Below are positions 48,607 to 58,466 of a DNA stretch of 64,000 bases, piece after piece. The stretch lies in the NCBI GenBank assembly GCA_032622095.1, contig CP136068.1, forward strand, positions 12,445,729 to 12,509,728, read 5' to 3'. This stretch comes from Siphonodentalium dalli. Taxonomy: Eukaryota > Mollusca > Scaphopoda > Gadilida > Siphonodentaliidae. Positions within the stretch are counted from its first letter, which is position 1. Each line of letters starts with the position of its first letter. The position numbers were made by a program, and so were the translations under genes. The notes under the pieces are model-generated. The model saw only the letters and a program-made list of their open reading frames with translations, did not search any database and was not told the DNA's origin.

Positions 48607-49583
48607 CTAATAGTCAGTAAGCACTTCTCTCAAAGCTGTGATCTCTATTTCACTGTCGAATTCAGCATACACCAAAACGTTGACGGCTGTAGTGAGAGCC
48701 ATCAAGAACTGAAGCTCCAAACGCAGGTTCCCTGTCTTTATAGGATGTAGATGTCCCTCGTCGCTTCCTTGGTCCGGTGTCAAGTCAAAACCCCACAAAC
48801 AATAACCATTCATATATTCTTTTAAATTAATGCCAATTGATTTGTTAACACCAAACATTCCTAAAGATTGATACAAAGATAAATATGACCTGAGACATTG
48901 TTTTGTTGCGAAGTTTGGTTCAAATGGACGGTTATGTATTGTATGACCGTCTTGACTAACTTCCAATTTATTCAAACTGAAATCTTTGAAGTGGAATGGA
49001 TTGGTACCCAAATCTCCATTCATATCTTTATTTTCGACCAACGCAATAAAAAGTCTCTTTGGTAATTGTCCTTGAAATAAGTGGTCTTCAATTTTTGATC
49101 TAAGTCCAGTATTAATTGTGAAAGTTTTTATTTCTACTCGTCTGATAGGTAGTTTCATTTTTGACTGGACAATTTCTTGATTTAATTTATTTGAGACCAC
49201 TGGAAAGAGACTAACTGTTCTGACATGGAACACTGCTGATTCGAAAACAATTTGTCCATCCTCGGAGCCAATGAGGCAAAATTTTTATGGTGATCTGTTT
49301 AATCTGATACAAATTTCAATTCCATTTGGTAAATATTTTTCTTGAAGAAACAGATCAGTGTGTAAGCGTCCACATAGTTCAACAAATTTACTACCAGTGA
49401 TCAAACTTTCTCTAGAAGTTAATCCAGCATTAGCACCACCTTGGTGCTCTCTTCAAATTGTTCTGCTGTATCGCCATACCACATTTCTAAATTTGCTAAT
49501 TGATTATCTTTATATTCTTGAGAGTATCCCAACAGATTTACCATTGAACTGTCGCTCGGAATTGTAATGTAGAAAGAATTCAT
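48607..49583 (-). pseudogene. MCP: Minor/major capsid gene fusion remnant
   Basis: The frame opens at ATG 49583 with MNSFYITIPSDSS, the usual start of the Polinton minor (penton-type) capsid protein. After about 14 codons it runs straight into the middle of the double-jelly-roll major capsid protein (LLGYSQEYKDNQL...). The rest of the minor gene and the N-terminal half of the major gene are therefore deleted, with a breakpoint near 49535-49550. A frameshift follows near 49440 and an in-frame TAA at 49285-49287. The C-terminal part (48607-49233) is well preserved, with LFQGQLPKRLFIALVEN, GYCLWGFDLTPD and a C-terminal YAEFDSEIEI. No capsid could form from this copy. Confidence 0.85.
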
Positions 49584-49825
49584 ACTTTCAAAATTTCTGC
49601 CGACTGATTTTTCAAATATTTCAAACGCGGTGTTGGTAAAATGTATCCCAAAGAACTACTGAGTAAAATTAACCACAGTTCGTTATTTTCACTTTGTAAA
49701 CTTAAATGAACAATTGCTGTAGCGATTATACCAACAATTATAATAATTTGTGTAAAATATGTTTTTTCTCCACAGATTTGAAATTGTGATGGAGCATCCA
49801 GACCAACTGAACCATTTTGAGACAT
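49580..49825 (-). CDS. Small two-helix membrane protein of Polintons
   Basis: 81 residues from ATG 49825 (MSQNGSVGLDAPSQ). Two hydrophobic segments are clear: FTQIIIIVGIIATAIVHLSL and LWLILLSSSLGYILPTP. From memory, a small protein with this layout and an LGYxLPxP motif recurs beside the capsid genes of invertebrate Polintons. A role in the particle or its membrane is only a guess. Its TGA overlaps the next ATG in ATGA (49580-49583), as in compact viral operons. A start further upstream would lie inside the integrase frame and is less likely. Confidence 0.75.
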   Translation of the reverse strand: MSQNGSVGLDAPSQFQICGEKTYFTQIIIIVGIIATAIVHLSLQSENNELWLILLSSSLGYILPTPRLKYLKNQSAEILKV

Positions 49826-49835
49826 GTTAAAAGTT

Positions 49836-50930
49836 TTATACCAAATTTGTGGCAGGTATCCAACTGTCAATTTTTTTAGGATAACCAGCCCAATGAACTT
49901 TAATTTCTCCAACTGATTTACCAGCAACTTTTCTTGAACGTTTACCAACAACTGATTCAATTTCGTAAACTTTATTATCTTTTATATGTTGAATTTCTTT
50001 ACCATAAAATGATCCTGCGATGTTTTCACCATCTAAATCTACTAATTTGTAAGTTAATGGTGTACTTTTACAAACTCTACTAATTTTGAAAATTTCTTTT
50101 GTCCAATTTGGAAGATATCTTTTATCAAAAGTTCTCTTTGTTTTATTTATTCTAACAAAATCTCCAACTTTCAACATCTTATCTTTTTTCGTTTTTAACT
50201 TTCCATAAAGATTTCTGGAAACTTCAATTTCATTTTCTCGAGTTACTAAAACTGGTGCCATCTTAATACTTCTATGAAAACTTTTGTTGTAAGAATTCAC
50301 AAACTCGTGCAAAACATCAACGTATTTCAAAGTTTGATTATGTGTAAAATATTTCCACATCTTTGTTTTCAATGTCCGTTGAAAACGTTCAACTATACTT
50401 GCTTTTGTCTCTGGATTCTCTGTTGTGAAAAAATGAATTTTCTTAGATTTCAAAAATTGTAAAAATAATTTATTTTTGAATTCTGAACCTTTGTCAGATT
50501 GAAATGAAACTGGTTTTCGTTTTGATGATTTGAGAATTTTCTGAAATGTTTTAACTAAAGTTTTACCAGTTTTATCTTTAATTTTTTCAACCCATGCAAA
50601 TTTTGAGAACACATCAATAACACAAAGTAAATATCTGTAATTGCCATTGTGCTTTTGCAAAGTTTGCAAATCTGCCAGATCAGCTTGCCACTGAATATCA
50701 ATTCCTGCAACAATAGTTTTACGTCTACGAAATTTCCGAACAATTGGTTTGTGCAAAGTATATGTTTTTTGCCATTGTAACCATTTTTTAACATCTGAAA
50801 GTTTAATTTTGTTATTTGTTTCTTTCGCATTTTTAAAAAGTTGATTTGCTCCGCTGAAACCACCAACTTCTTTTGGATTGTAGTAAATTTCAGTTAGAAG
50901 TTTGTCAAATTTTATGTAAGTGGGGACCAT
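49836..50930 (-). CDS. INT: Retroviral-type integrase with chromodomain (INT)
   Basis: 364 residues, full length. The rve core shows Asp84 in WQADLADL, Asp146 in SFQSDKGSEF and Glu181 in SIVERFQRTLK, the DDE triad that joins element ends to target DNA. The N-terminal part is helical and binds ends in relatives. The C-terminal ~50 residues (KVYEIESVVGKRSR, VHWAGYP, SWIPATNLV) form a chromodomain, thought to direct insertion to marked chromatin. The ATG at 50930 overlaps the upstream gene by 19 bases. The frame has no breaks and ends in TAA. Confidence 0.94.
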   Translation of the reverse strand: MVPTYIKFDKLLTEIYYNPKEVGGFSGANQLFKNAKETNNKIKLSDVKKWLQWQKTYTLHKPIVRKFRRRKTIVAGIDIQWQADLADLQTLQKHNGNYRYLLCVIDVFSKFAWVEKIKDKTGKTLVKTFQKILKSSKRKPVSFQSDKGSEFKNKLFLQFLKSKKIHFFTTENPETKASIVERFQRTLKTKMWKYFTHNQTLKYVDVLHEFVNSYNKSFHRSIKMAPVLVTRENEIEVSRNLYGKLKTKKDKMLKVGDFVRINKTKRTFDKRYLPNWTKEIFKISRVCKSTPLTYKLVDLDGENIAGSFYGKEIQHIKDNKVYEIESVVGKRSRKVAGKSVGEIKVHWAGYPKKIDSWIPATNLV

Positions 50931-51622
50931 CCTTTCAAAATAGATTTTCTGGTTTCTGGTGTGAAAATATCAACTGAACGTTTTCTTGACTTGCCACTGA
51001 CAGGAGTTGCATGAGGTGTATGAAACTCATCACCAGTGTGACCTTCTTTTAAATGTCTTTGCATCCACAACCATCGATCCCTGTTACCTACATAATCTTG
51101 TGGTATATTAAGTTCCCCCAATCCACGTAGGAATGTTTCATAACCAACTGGGTTAAAACCTTTTCGGTGACGAACAACATCGTTTATCAAATCAATTATA
51201 TTTGATCCAGTAACTGTTTCTGTTCCATAAATTAATTGTCCACGATCATCCCATCTAAGTTTAGGATTAGTTGACAACAATGTTAAAATTTGTTGTGCTT
51301 TACCACGAAATTTAGATGGTACACTTTCCAATATATGGTCACTCATTTTCTCAAAGTTTTCAGATAACTTTTGTTCAGGTAAACTGAATTTTGAATTTAA
51401 AGATTTTTGTGAAGTTTTCAATTTGTACAAATTTTCTCCAAATAACTGTGACTTTTCTGATTCAGAAATATTTTTATCATAAACTGATTTCAATTCTTTG
51501 TAAGAATCTGAAACATTTGAAATTGCAGGATCAGGAGATAATTGAGGTTTATTCATTTCTGACATTTTCCATTGTTTGAAATCTTCCAATATTCTGAATG
51601 GTACAATAACCATTTTCTTCAT
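50912..51622 (-). CDS. Conserved Polinton protein of unknown function
   Basis: 236 residues from ATG 51622 (MKKMVIVPFRI); an upstream start at 51664 would overlap the preceding gene. The central part is conserved-looking: VPSKFRGKAQQILTLL, WDDRGQLIYG, then FNPVGYETFLRGLGEL. The C-terminus is basic and Thr/Pro-rich (KSRKRSVDIFTPETR). From memory, this family is common next to the Polinton integrase. No enzyme motif is visible. Confidence 0.75.
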   Translation of the reverse strand: MKKMVIVPFRILEDFKQWKMSEMNKPQLSPDPAISNVSDSYKELKSVYDKNISESEKSQLFGENLYKLKTSQKSLNSKFSLPEQKLSENFEKMSDHILESVPSKFRGKAQQILTLLSTNPKLRWDDRGQLIYGTETVTGSNIIDLINDVVRHRKGFNPVGYETFLRGLGELNIPQDYVGNRDRWLWMQRHLKEGHTGDEFHTPHATPVSGKSRKRSVDIFTPETRKSILKGWSPLT

Positions 51623-51644
51623 ATTTATTTTGATATTTAGTTTT

Positions 51645-51941
51645 TCAAAATATTTTGTTAACAACTGAACCTAATGTTTTGCTAATCAATGGAGCAAGAA
51701 ATAATAATGGTAAAAAGCCACCTTTTTGATTAAAAATTTTCTTCTTTTGTTGCAAAGGTTTGTTCTTGTCTGCAAGATATCTGATATGTTTACGCTTCGA
51801 ATGTAACTTGTGGTTCTGAGCTTCATTCAGTTTTACATTACCTTTTAAAAGATTTTGACAACATTCTGAAATGCAATCCATCACTTGTTTCGGAGCATCT
51901 TTGCTCATTTTCTTTTTATATGCAGATGGAACTTTACTCAT
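51645..51941 (-). CDS. Small basic protein with adenain-type site, minor-virion-protein-like
   Basis: 98 residues from ATG 51941 (MSKVPSAYKKKMSK). A cysteine pair (CISECCQNLL) and a very basic middle part are followed by FNQKGGFLPLLFLAP. QKGG|F matches the adenain rule (M/I/L/N/Q)xGG|x, and the hydrophobic tail after it resembles the released peptides of adenovirus pVI or pX. An ATG with short frame upstream (MSSKTKSRKPP, near 52006) is one base out of frame with codons leading into this gene, so the true N-terminus may be frameshifted. No function is proven. Confidence 0.7.
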   Translation of the reverse strand: MSKVPSAYKKKMSKDAPKQVMDCISECCQNLLKGNVKLNEAQNHKLHSKRKHIRYLADKNKPLQQKKKIFNQKGGFLPLLFLAPLISKTLGSVVNKIF

Positions 51942-52064
51942 TGCAACAATCAACTCACCATATTTTTTATCAGCGGTGGTTTCCGGCTCTTAGTTTTTGA
52001 AGACATCTTCACAGTCTAAGTAGTTGTCTCAAAATGAGCAGAAAAATTATATGTTTCATCTTTT

Positions 52065-52617
52065 ATCTTTTCTGATTGAACCATTCTAAAGCTTCGAATT
52101 TTGAAAATTCAAGATCAATAACTGTTTTTTTTTGTAACGGTTGATGTTGAGGGTTCTGCTGAGAAGGTATAGGTGTAAATTTAGAATGTTGATTTTGTTG
52201 AGTTTGCATCGGTGTAAACTTTGAATGATTTAGAGAAAGCTTTGTTTTACGTTTAGATTCTTTTTGATTACCTCTTTGTTGTGTTTTCTTCCGTGTAATC
52301 TTTGAACGTTTTGGAGAAACCTTTGATTTACTTTTAGAGTGTCAACCAGTTTGGTCGAATGAATTTTTCAAAAGACTTCTAATTAAAACTCCTCCAAGAA
52401 ACCCACTACCACCTCGTTGTAAAATTAATTTGCGTTTTGTTTCCATATCAGTTGATCGATCAGAGATTTTTTTAAGAACATTTTTATTTCTCTGAAAAAA
52501 CTTTTTTGTCTGTGATGGTAATTTCCAATCATTTTCAAGAAATAATTCAGCTGCAAAAGTGAAGAAATTTATAATTTGTGACAGTTCATCATGACTAAAC
52601 ATCTCGGTGGACGACAT
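52065..52617 (-). pseudogene. Second small protein with adenain-type site, interrupted by TGA
   Basis: It starts at ATG 52617 (MSSTEMFSHDELSQI). At about residue 67, LQRGGSGFLGGVLIRSLL gives QRGG|S, again fitting the adenain rule, followed by a Gly/Leu-rich amphipathic segment. A TGA at 52342-52344 stops the frame after FDQTG. The same frame then stays open for 92 more codons to TAA near 52065. That part is basic and repetitive, with HSKFTP twice and SKFEALEW. An original protein of about 183 residues with one nonsense change is the simplest reading. Confidence 0.65.
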
Positions 52618-52651
52618 GGTTCTAAAATGAAAAAAGTAACAACAGCTGAAT

Positions 52652-53302
52652 TTATACTTTTGAATAAATGACAGGCCCTCGGTCATTAGCTGTCAACCAT
52701 TTATCAAAAATATCAGTTCTAATTCGCAAATAATTTTATGTTCTAGGATGAAAATCTACTAAAATATATCCATGATTTATTGAAGTTGCATCTTCGTATG
52801 CTTGTTTCAAATGATTGGTTTGCATTTGATGAGCCAAAACTTTTATTTGATTTTTATCTCGAACGCTTTGAAATAAAACCATGTAGTGTGCATTCAAACT
52901 TATAGTTCTGCTACTTTTTGATTTTTGGAACATGTTTTGAGTAATGTAAATTATTGAAGCATTTCGATGGTGTCCTTTTCTAGTAAACCAAAGCATTATT
53001 TTGTCTTCATCTCGTTCCCCCATCATGTCATCGAAAGCAACAAGATGAGGAAATGATTTATCTGATACAATTTCCTCATCATCGTCTGGAATACCATCGA
53101 TAAACTTAACGTTATCAATTTCTTTTATACGATTGTATGTGTCTTGCCATTCTTTGTAACACCAAACTATTTTCTTTGGTGGTGTTTGGAATAAATCGTG
53201 TTTAAATTCAATAACTTTTAAAACAAATTCTGTTTTACCTGATCCACTAGGTCCGCTGATAAAGAAATTACATGGATGTTGGAAAAGTAAAGATTCTTCC
53301 AT
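52652..53302 (-). pseudogene. ATP: FtsK/HerA-type genome-packaging ATPase (ATP), nonsense near 3' end
   Basis: The open frame gives 188 residues (53302-52736). Walker A is GPSGSGKTEF (residues 17-26), Walker B is HLVAFDD (about 86-92) and the TQN motif is at 121-123, as in A32-like packaging ATPases that pump DNA into capsids. After DFHPRT a TAA at 52736-52738 stops it. The same frame remains open for 27 further codons with the family's usual end (LRIRTDIFDKWLT) to TAA at 52652. The loss removes only the C-terminal tail, so some activity cannot be excluded. Confidence 0.88.
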
Positions 53303-53431
53303 GTTGTCACTTTGATGTCTAATCAGAGAGTGAACTTAACGACGTGTGAATTTAGTTCTCAAACCGAAATTTCCAAAGCTGTAAATATCTCCAAACATTT
53401 CAATAATCCAAGTATTATAGTCTTCTATTCT

Positions 53432-53983
53432 TCAGTTTGTTCTGTAAACAAAAAAATCATCCCCCAAAATGTTTTTAATTTTTGCATATGTTGACATTTT
53501 TTTTGTTAACAAATACCCATAGATCCTAGGAACTGATTTAAAGGTTCCCCCAGCAAGAGGATATTTATCTTCATACTTTGTATAATGAATATAGTCATGT
53601 TCATCAAAAGTTCCTAAATCTAAATCTAAATGGTGTTGATCACCACCAAATATCCAAAAATCAGATATTCTTTCAATGAGAAAAAATGTTTTGAATTTAA
53701 TAAATGGTTTAATATATTTTTGAGAGAAATGAGAAAATATACTTGTCTCAAGATAGTCCAATCTCTGTAAACATTCGTCGACATCACAGCATCGTAGTAT
53801 TGCTTTCTTTTCTCTTTCAAACCAGACTTCTTGTAATTCCTTCTTTATCTCTGGAATAAGTGTTGACTGTGCCACCAAATATCCATAAATCTTCTCAGCA
53901 ATTTCTGGAGGTACTACTCCTGCCAACATCTTGACATGAAATGACTCAACATCTCCATCCATATGGATATGTATGAATACCAT
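53432..53983 (-). CDS. Unknown protein between polymerase and ATPase
   Basis: 183 residues from the first ATG at 53983 (MVFIHIHMDGDVESFH). It is mixed alpha/beta and rich in charged and aromatic residues (KELQEVWFEREKK, RISDFWIFGGDQHHLDLDL) and ends GDDFFVYRTN. No motif is recognised. It begins 28 bases after the polymerase stop and belongs by position to the core transcript. It may be one of the lineage-specific Polinton proteins. Confidence 0.6.
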   Translation of the reverse strand: MVFIHIHMDGDVESFHVKMLAGVVPPEIAEKIYGYLVAQSTLIPEIKKELQEVWFEREKKAILRCCDVDECLQRLDYLETSIFSHFSQKYIKPFIKFKTFFLIERISDFWIFGGDQHHLDLDLGTFDEHDYIHYTKYEDKYPLAGGTFKSVPRIYGYLLTKKMSTYAKIKNILGDDFFVYRTN

Positions 53984-54011
53984 TGACGAGTTTTCGTTTT
54001 GTGTACACCGA

Positions 54012-57000
54012 TCAGAAAGTTTTGGTTTGACACTCACTAATCAGTTGATGGTACTTTTGTCTTTTAATTCTGGAAGGATACTCAACAACAGTTTTGAAAT
54101 TTTCACGATCATTAACACATTGTACCATTGTTTCAAAATTAACTTTTTGACTTGTGCTGTAATCAAGAGTTATACCTTTTACCTTACATTTGGTGTATCT
54201 TATCTCATCTTTGATGTATTCATATCCGTAGTTCTTTGGCCCAAGTCCAACAAATTTGACAATCTTTGCATCTGGATGTTCGTCGCTCCATTTCCCCAAT
54301 CTTCCTTCGATAGTTTTGATGTTCTTCTTTGATGGATCACTGACATACATACAGCTGTCTGTATCAAAATACAGCACTCTATCTCCAAGTTTTTCTAAAA
54401 CTTTATACAATTGTAATCTTGCATACGCTGTAACAAAAGAAGCAGCAACAACATTTGCTGAATGATGAGGTTCAATATTATCTAAGATATCAACATAATT
54501 TACCAGAATGAATTTGTCACCATCAAGAAGTGTAACATTTTGAACAATTATATTGTTACTAGTAAGCAATTCAAAATAACGTGATGGTTTATCCACATAC
54601 TCTGTTTTTGACATAAGATTTCTTTGTGCATTCTTACCCCATATACAATTAATCATAATTTTAGATATTTGACGTTTTCCTGGATTCTTCTCGATGTTCT
54701 CCAAATTTATACCCTCAGCTGCATAATAATCCTGTACAAACTTTTGTTTCTGTTCTTCTGTCTCAACACCAAATGGAAAACCACTACATTCCTGTTTGAT
54801 CTTTAGATGTTTGTCGATATAGGATCTGTATATTTCATCTGTCCAATCTGTCCAATGCCAAATTTGGTACACATCAAGTATTTTGTAGCCAACATCCATT
54901 GCTTTGAATAATTCTGGCGTGGTCCACACTCCGGTTATAGCTCGATCTTCTTCTGAATGGTTACATGTCTCGTCCTCATTGATGGCACACGTGTTGCACA
55001 AAGTAAAAACCATTTTCTTGTTACAATGAATCGGTAGAACTGGAATATACAATTTCGATGGTGGTAAAATTGTACATTTAATAAGTCCCGCATAGTCTCT
55101 AATGTGTTCTTGATCGATCTGCTCTTGGCTCAAAATTTCTGGATGTCCAACAGGGTAGAATTTATATTTGTTGCAATATGGATACAACGAAAACACATCG
55201 ATGAACTTGATTTCTTTTGTGGAATCTTGATCAATTTTCTCGTACAATTTGATGGCATTTGTACGTCCACCAAACAATGCTTCTCTTGGCAAAATAGGGT
55301 CTCGATGTTTGTAGAAAGATTCCATTTGTTGTTTGAATTTCACATCCGATTTCATTCTTTCGTCGATCTGATGCTCCCAAATTGATTCAACTCTGTAACC
55401 AAGACTTTCCAGTTCATCTTTCTTCTGTTGAGTTCTTGTATATAATTCTTCCATGGTGAGCATCGTATAAGGATTCTTGTATTGTCTGTTGTTGTAACAT
55501 TTTAGACATCCATGAAACAGACATCCATTCATCTCAAAAACTGTTCTTGTGGCTTCCTCATATCCATCGACGTAGTGTCCACCAATCTTGATTTCTCCTC
55601 CATTCAAAGCATGTTTGATTGTTATCAAACGTGACAATGATAGGTGTTGAAGCCAACGTATCGCTTTCATGGAATAGTTTTTAGCACATGGGTATCCATC
55701 ATCTGGAATGATTCCAATTGTTTTCTCTGGCATTGAATTCTTCCTCCATGCCAAATTGCAAACTTGCGCCAATGTTATTGACTCAATGAACGGGTCCATC
55801 TGTTCTGTTTCCAATATGTATTTCCTGAATTTTCCACATCCACGGCGAAGAATATCCACGTCTGATTTGCAGTACTTCTCTATCTCTTCTTGGAAGTTGA
55901 ATATCACATAATTTTCTATTTTCTCATTGTACCATTCAAAGAATTTCTCTCGATTTTCCACGTTCATCATGTCTGGTTTGTAGTAATCAGAAGCCAAGTA
56001 AGGTCCAATGTAATTTTGAAACTTTGGTGAATTCGCCCAATGTGGAAAGTGTCCTTTCGCCATCTCATTCAGCTGAAAAGTGTGTGGAAACTTTGAAAGC
56101 GGCATAATCAGAAAACTCAGAGAATCAATAACTTTCACGCTGTTGCATTTTAAACTGAGAATTTTGTTTCCATTCATGATCAGTTCTGGTTTATGAATTC
56201 CACTTTGTATGAGTGCTTGAAGTAGAAACTGTGCATCGTATCCCTGAGCATTATGTGCTATTGCAACACATCCTTTGTGATCTTGATGGAATAACCAGTT
56301 TGTGAAGTCTGTTAAAACGTTGTCACCCTTGAATACAAATTCTCTGGAATCCGGTCCACATGTTTCACATTTTTCTTCGATTGGTTTGCACATGCAATCT
56401 CCACAAGCGGTATGTGCAACACAGAAGTTTGGAATATGAACACCTGTGTCTTGTCTGCATTCAAAGTCAAAGAATACATATGGAATCTTTGCAGGTTTCT
56501 TTTCCGGTGATTCATATTTTGGAATGTAGCACCTGTGATCTGCTTCAACGATTTCTTTGCAATGTTTGCATTTCTTCAACCCCGCACATATATGTCTGTT
56601 TGATTTATTGATGAGAATTTCTTAATCACAAATGTTGCATAGTTGAACCAAATCACATATATTTCTTTTCTGTTTTCCTTCCGTCTTCAAATGGTTGTCG
56701 AAACAAGATTTACTTCTGAATGATCGTCGACACGTTCTACACTTCACCAAATTTGTGAAATTACACTGTGTCAATGACCAGCATGCACAAACAAATCTGC
56801 ATCGATGATCGCCACGACTTTGGAATCCAATGTCACAGAATTCGCAGTAGTAGCTGGTGCCTAGAAATTCTTTGATTGATGTTATGGTGTCGAAGTGATT
56901 GTTGTTGTAGTAGATGTGTACACATTTGCTCTCCGAACACATTTCTGCAGGTTCAAATAGAAATCCAGCGCCAGCAAATTCATTGTGAATTTTCACAACA

Positions 57001-57605
57001 TATTCTGGATACAATATTTCTTGAATCTTGTGGAACTCATTGATACTGCAAACTGTATCGTGTGGAATTCCAGCACGGTTGAGTAGATTTTTTGCTGCAT
57101 CTGTTTGTGCTGTGTATATTGATTGTCTTATTCTTTTCCATTTCTTTGACCAGCACGCAGATCCATCACTATCTGCCTTACACATTCCGACGACAATAGA
57201 TCTTCCCATACACATAACATCATCAGCATTTTCAATCCGGACAATACTTCTTTTCACTTTTGTAAGCTTGTTCTTGTCTGCAAATGGTCCATAATGTAGT
57301 GAGTGTCGTGTACCACCTTCCGGAATATCTGTAACGAAGATTTCGAAATTGAGTGCACCGTCGTGAATTGTAAAGTCTGCATTTGATTGAACCACATTTT
57401 GAATATTATCCATGAGTGTCCCGCCATTCAATTCACTGGATTTTGTGAATGGAATGAAAATGCTCATATCAAGTCCTGGATGATTTATCGTAACTCTGAT
57501 TCTTGTCTTCTCATTTGCTGAACATTTCTGTTTCAATTCTTCTGTCAACTTCTCAAATATCTCTGGAATTTTCTCAATTGGATCTGTAAATTTCTCGAAT
57601 TTCAC
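54012..57605 (-). pseudogene. POLB: Protein-primed family B DNA polymerase (POLB), one internal stop
   Basis: An open region of about 1198 codons interrupted by a single in-frame TAA at 56622-56624. The N-terminal ~327 codons carry Cys/His pairs (CEFCDIGF, CRTCRRSF, CNICD). The second part has the 3'-5' exonuclease motifs FFDFE, AHNAQGYDAQF and YCKSDVDIL (near residues 36, 108 and 236 after the stop). It also has polymerase motifs DVFSLYP (461), KIMINCIWGK (640) and YFDTDS (739), with TPR insert-like spacing as in protein-primed enzymes. The 5' end has no in-frame ATG; the nearest, at 57639, is one base out of frame. The enzyme replicates the element in relatives; this copy is probably dead. 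Confidence 0.93.
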
Positions 57606-57639
57606 ACCAAATTGTCGTGATGCTGATTTAAATTTTCAT

Positions 57640-57749
57640 CGCGACTGCTATAAAAAGCAGGTGTTAAAATTGTGTAATTATACACTTTACACTTCAACTC
57701 CGAAGAAGCCAGTCGCAATATTTTTTGCTGACAAAAACTCAAGACAAAA
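57640..57749 (+). promoter_or_regulatory. Divergent promoter between POLB and zinc-knuckle gene
   Basis: TATAAAAA at 57649-57656 lies about 95 bases before the plus-strand ATG at 57750, so initiation near 57680 is expected. The core minus-strand gene starts on the other side. It does not contain the symmetric element found in the two accessory promoters. Confidence 0.6.
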
Positions 57750-58334
57750 ATGTTTAAGAGAATCAAAAGACCTGTTTCAGACGACTCCGCCAGCGAAGAA
57801 GATATTGTTAGAAAAAGACCAAGGCATGCAGTTATTGAAGAGAGCTATATTGAGCTGCATAAAGAAGATTCAAAAAAATCTACACAACTACAGACTAGAA
57901 AAATTCAAGATAATCTTGTCGAATTGAGACAGATCTCTACTGATTTGTTTAAATTTTGTAACAAAATGCAATGGCAAGAGAAACAAGAGAAAAACAAAGC
58001 TGATAAAAATTGGAAACCGCCATATGGTTACTGTTACAAATGCGGACAAGACTCCCATTGGTCCTTCCAATGTAAAACAGATTTCGGCGACAAAAAAAAT
58101 GTGAAAACTATACAAAAAAGTCTACAAGCAGTAACAACACAAGAACAAAATGCAGATATCAAAACTGAAGAGATGTCTACAACATCAGATGTTTTCAAAC
58201 AACCCCGACCTGTTGATCCTACGAATGATTCACAGAACAAATCTGAAGATAAACATCCAGATTTTGAAAATTCCAAGAAAACTTCCAAGAAAAAGAAGCT
58301 GAGACAATTCTACATTCCAAAAACAGATAAATGA
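57750..58334 (+). CDS. Zinc-knuckle (CCHC) nucleic-acid-binding protein
   Basis: 194 residues. The N-terminus is basic (MFKRIKRPV... RKRPRHAV, a likely nuclear signal) and is followed by a helical part. A single retroviral-type zinc knuckle follows, CYKCGQDSHWSFQC, with ligands C95, C98, H103 and C108. The C-terminal half is Ser/Thr/Asp-rich and ends in a basic stretch (KKTSKKKKLRQFYIP). It transcribes away from the polymerase gene. AATAAA at 58368-58373 is 33 bases after the stop. Binding single-stranded DNA or RNA is the family role; its job in the element is unknown. No breaks seen. Confidence 0.72.
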   Translation: MFKRIKRPVSDDSASEEDIVRKRPRHAVIEESYIELHKEDSKKSTQLQTRKIQDNLVELRQISTDLFKFCNKMQWQEKQEKNKADKNWKPPYGYCYKCGQDSHWSFQCKTDFGDKKNVKTIQKSLQAVTTQEQNADIKTEEMSTTSDVFKQPRPVDPTNDSQNKSEDKHPDFENSKKTSKKKKLRQFYIPKTDK

Positions 58335-58365
58335 ATCGATACAAACATTTGAAAATTATGTTGTG

Positions 58366-58466
58366 TGAATAAATTATGAATTGAACAATCGTGTTTTGTT
58401 TTTTTTCAGCTATGAAAGAGTAACCTTTTGGGGAAATGTGGGTGGCCCTGAAAAGGGCCGTTTTTT
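58366..58466. terminator. Two-way 3'-end block, copy 1 (AATAAA + / histone stem-loop -)
   Basis: This ~100-bp block recurs at 59601-59699. On the plus strand it holds AATAAA (58368-58373) followed by the GT-rich CGTGTTTTG. On the minus strand it ends with the histone-type stem-loop. Conserved between them is CTATGAAAGAGTAACCTTTT. Confidence 0.85.

Noticed and set aside
49285-56624. An alternative genetic code explaining the in-frame TAA/TGA codons
   Set aside because: Neighbouring intact genes (integrase, protease, module 2 plus gene) end in ordinary stop codons, and the affected genes also show frameshifts and a deletion. Mutation is simpler.
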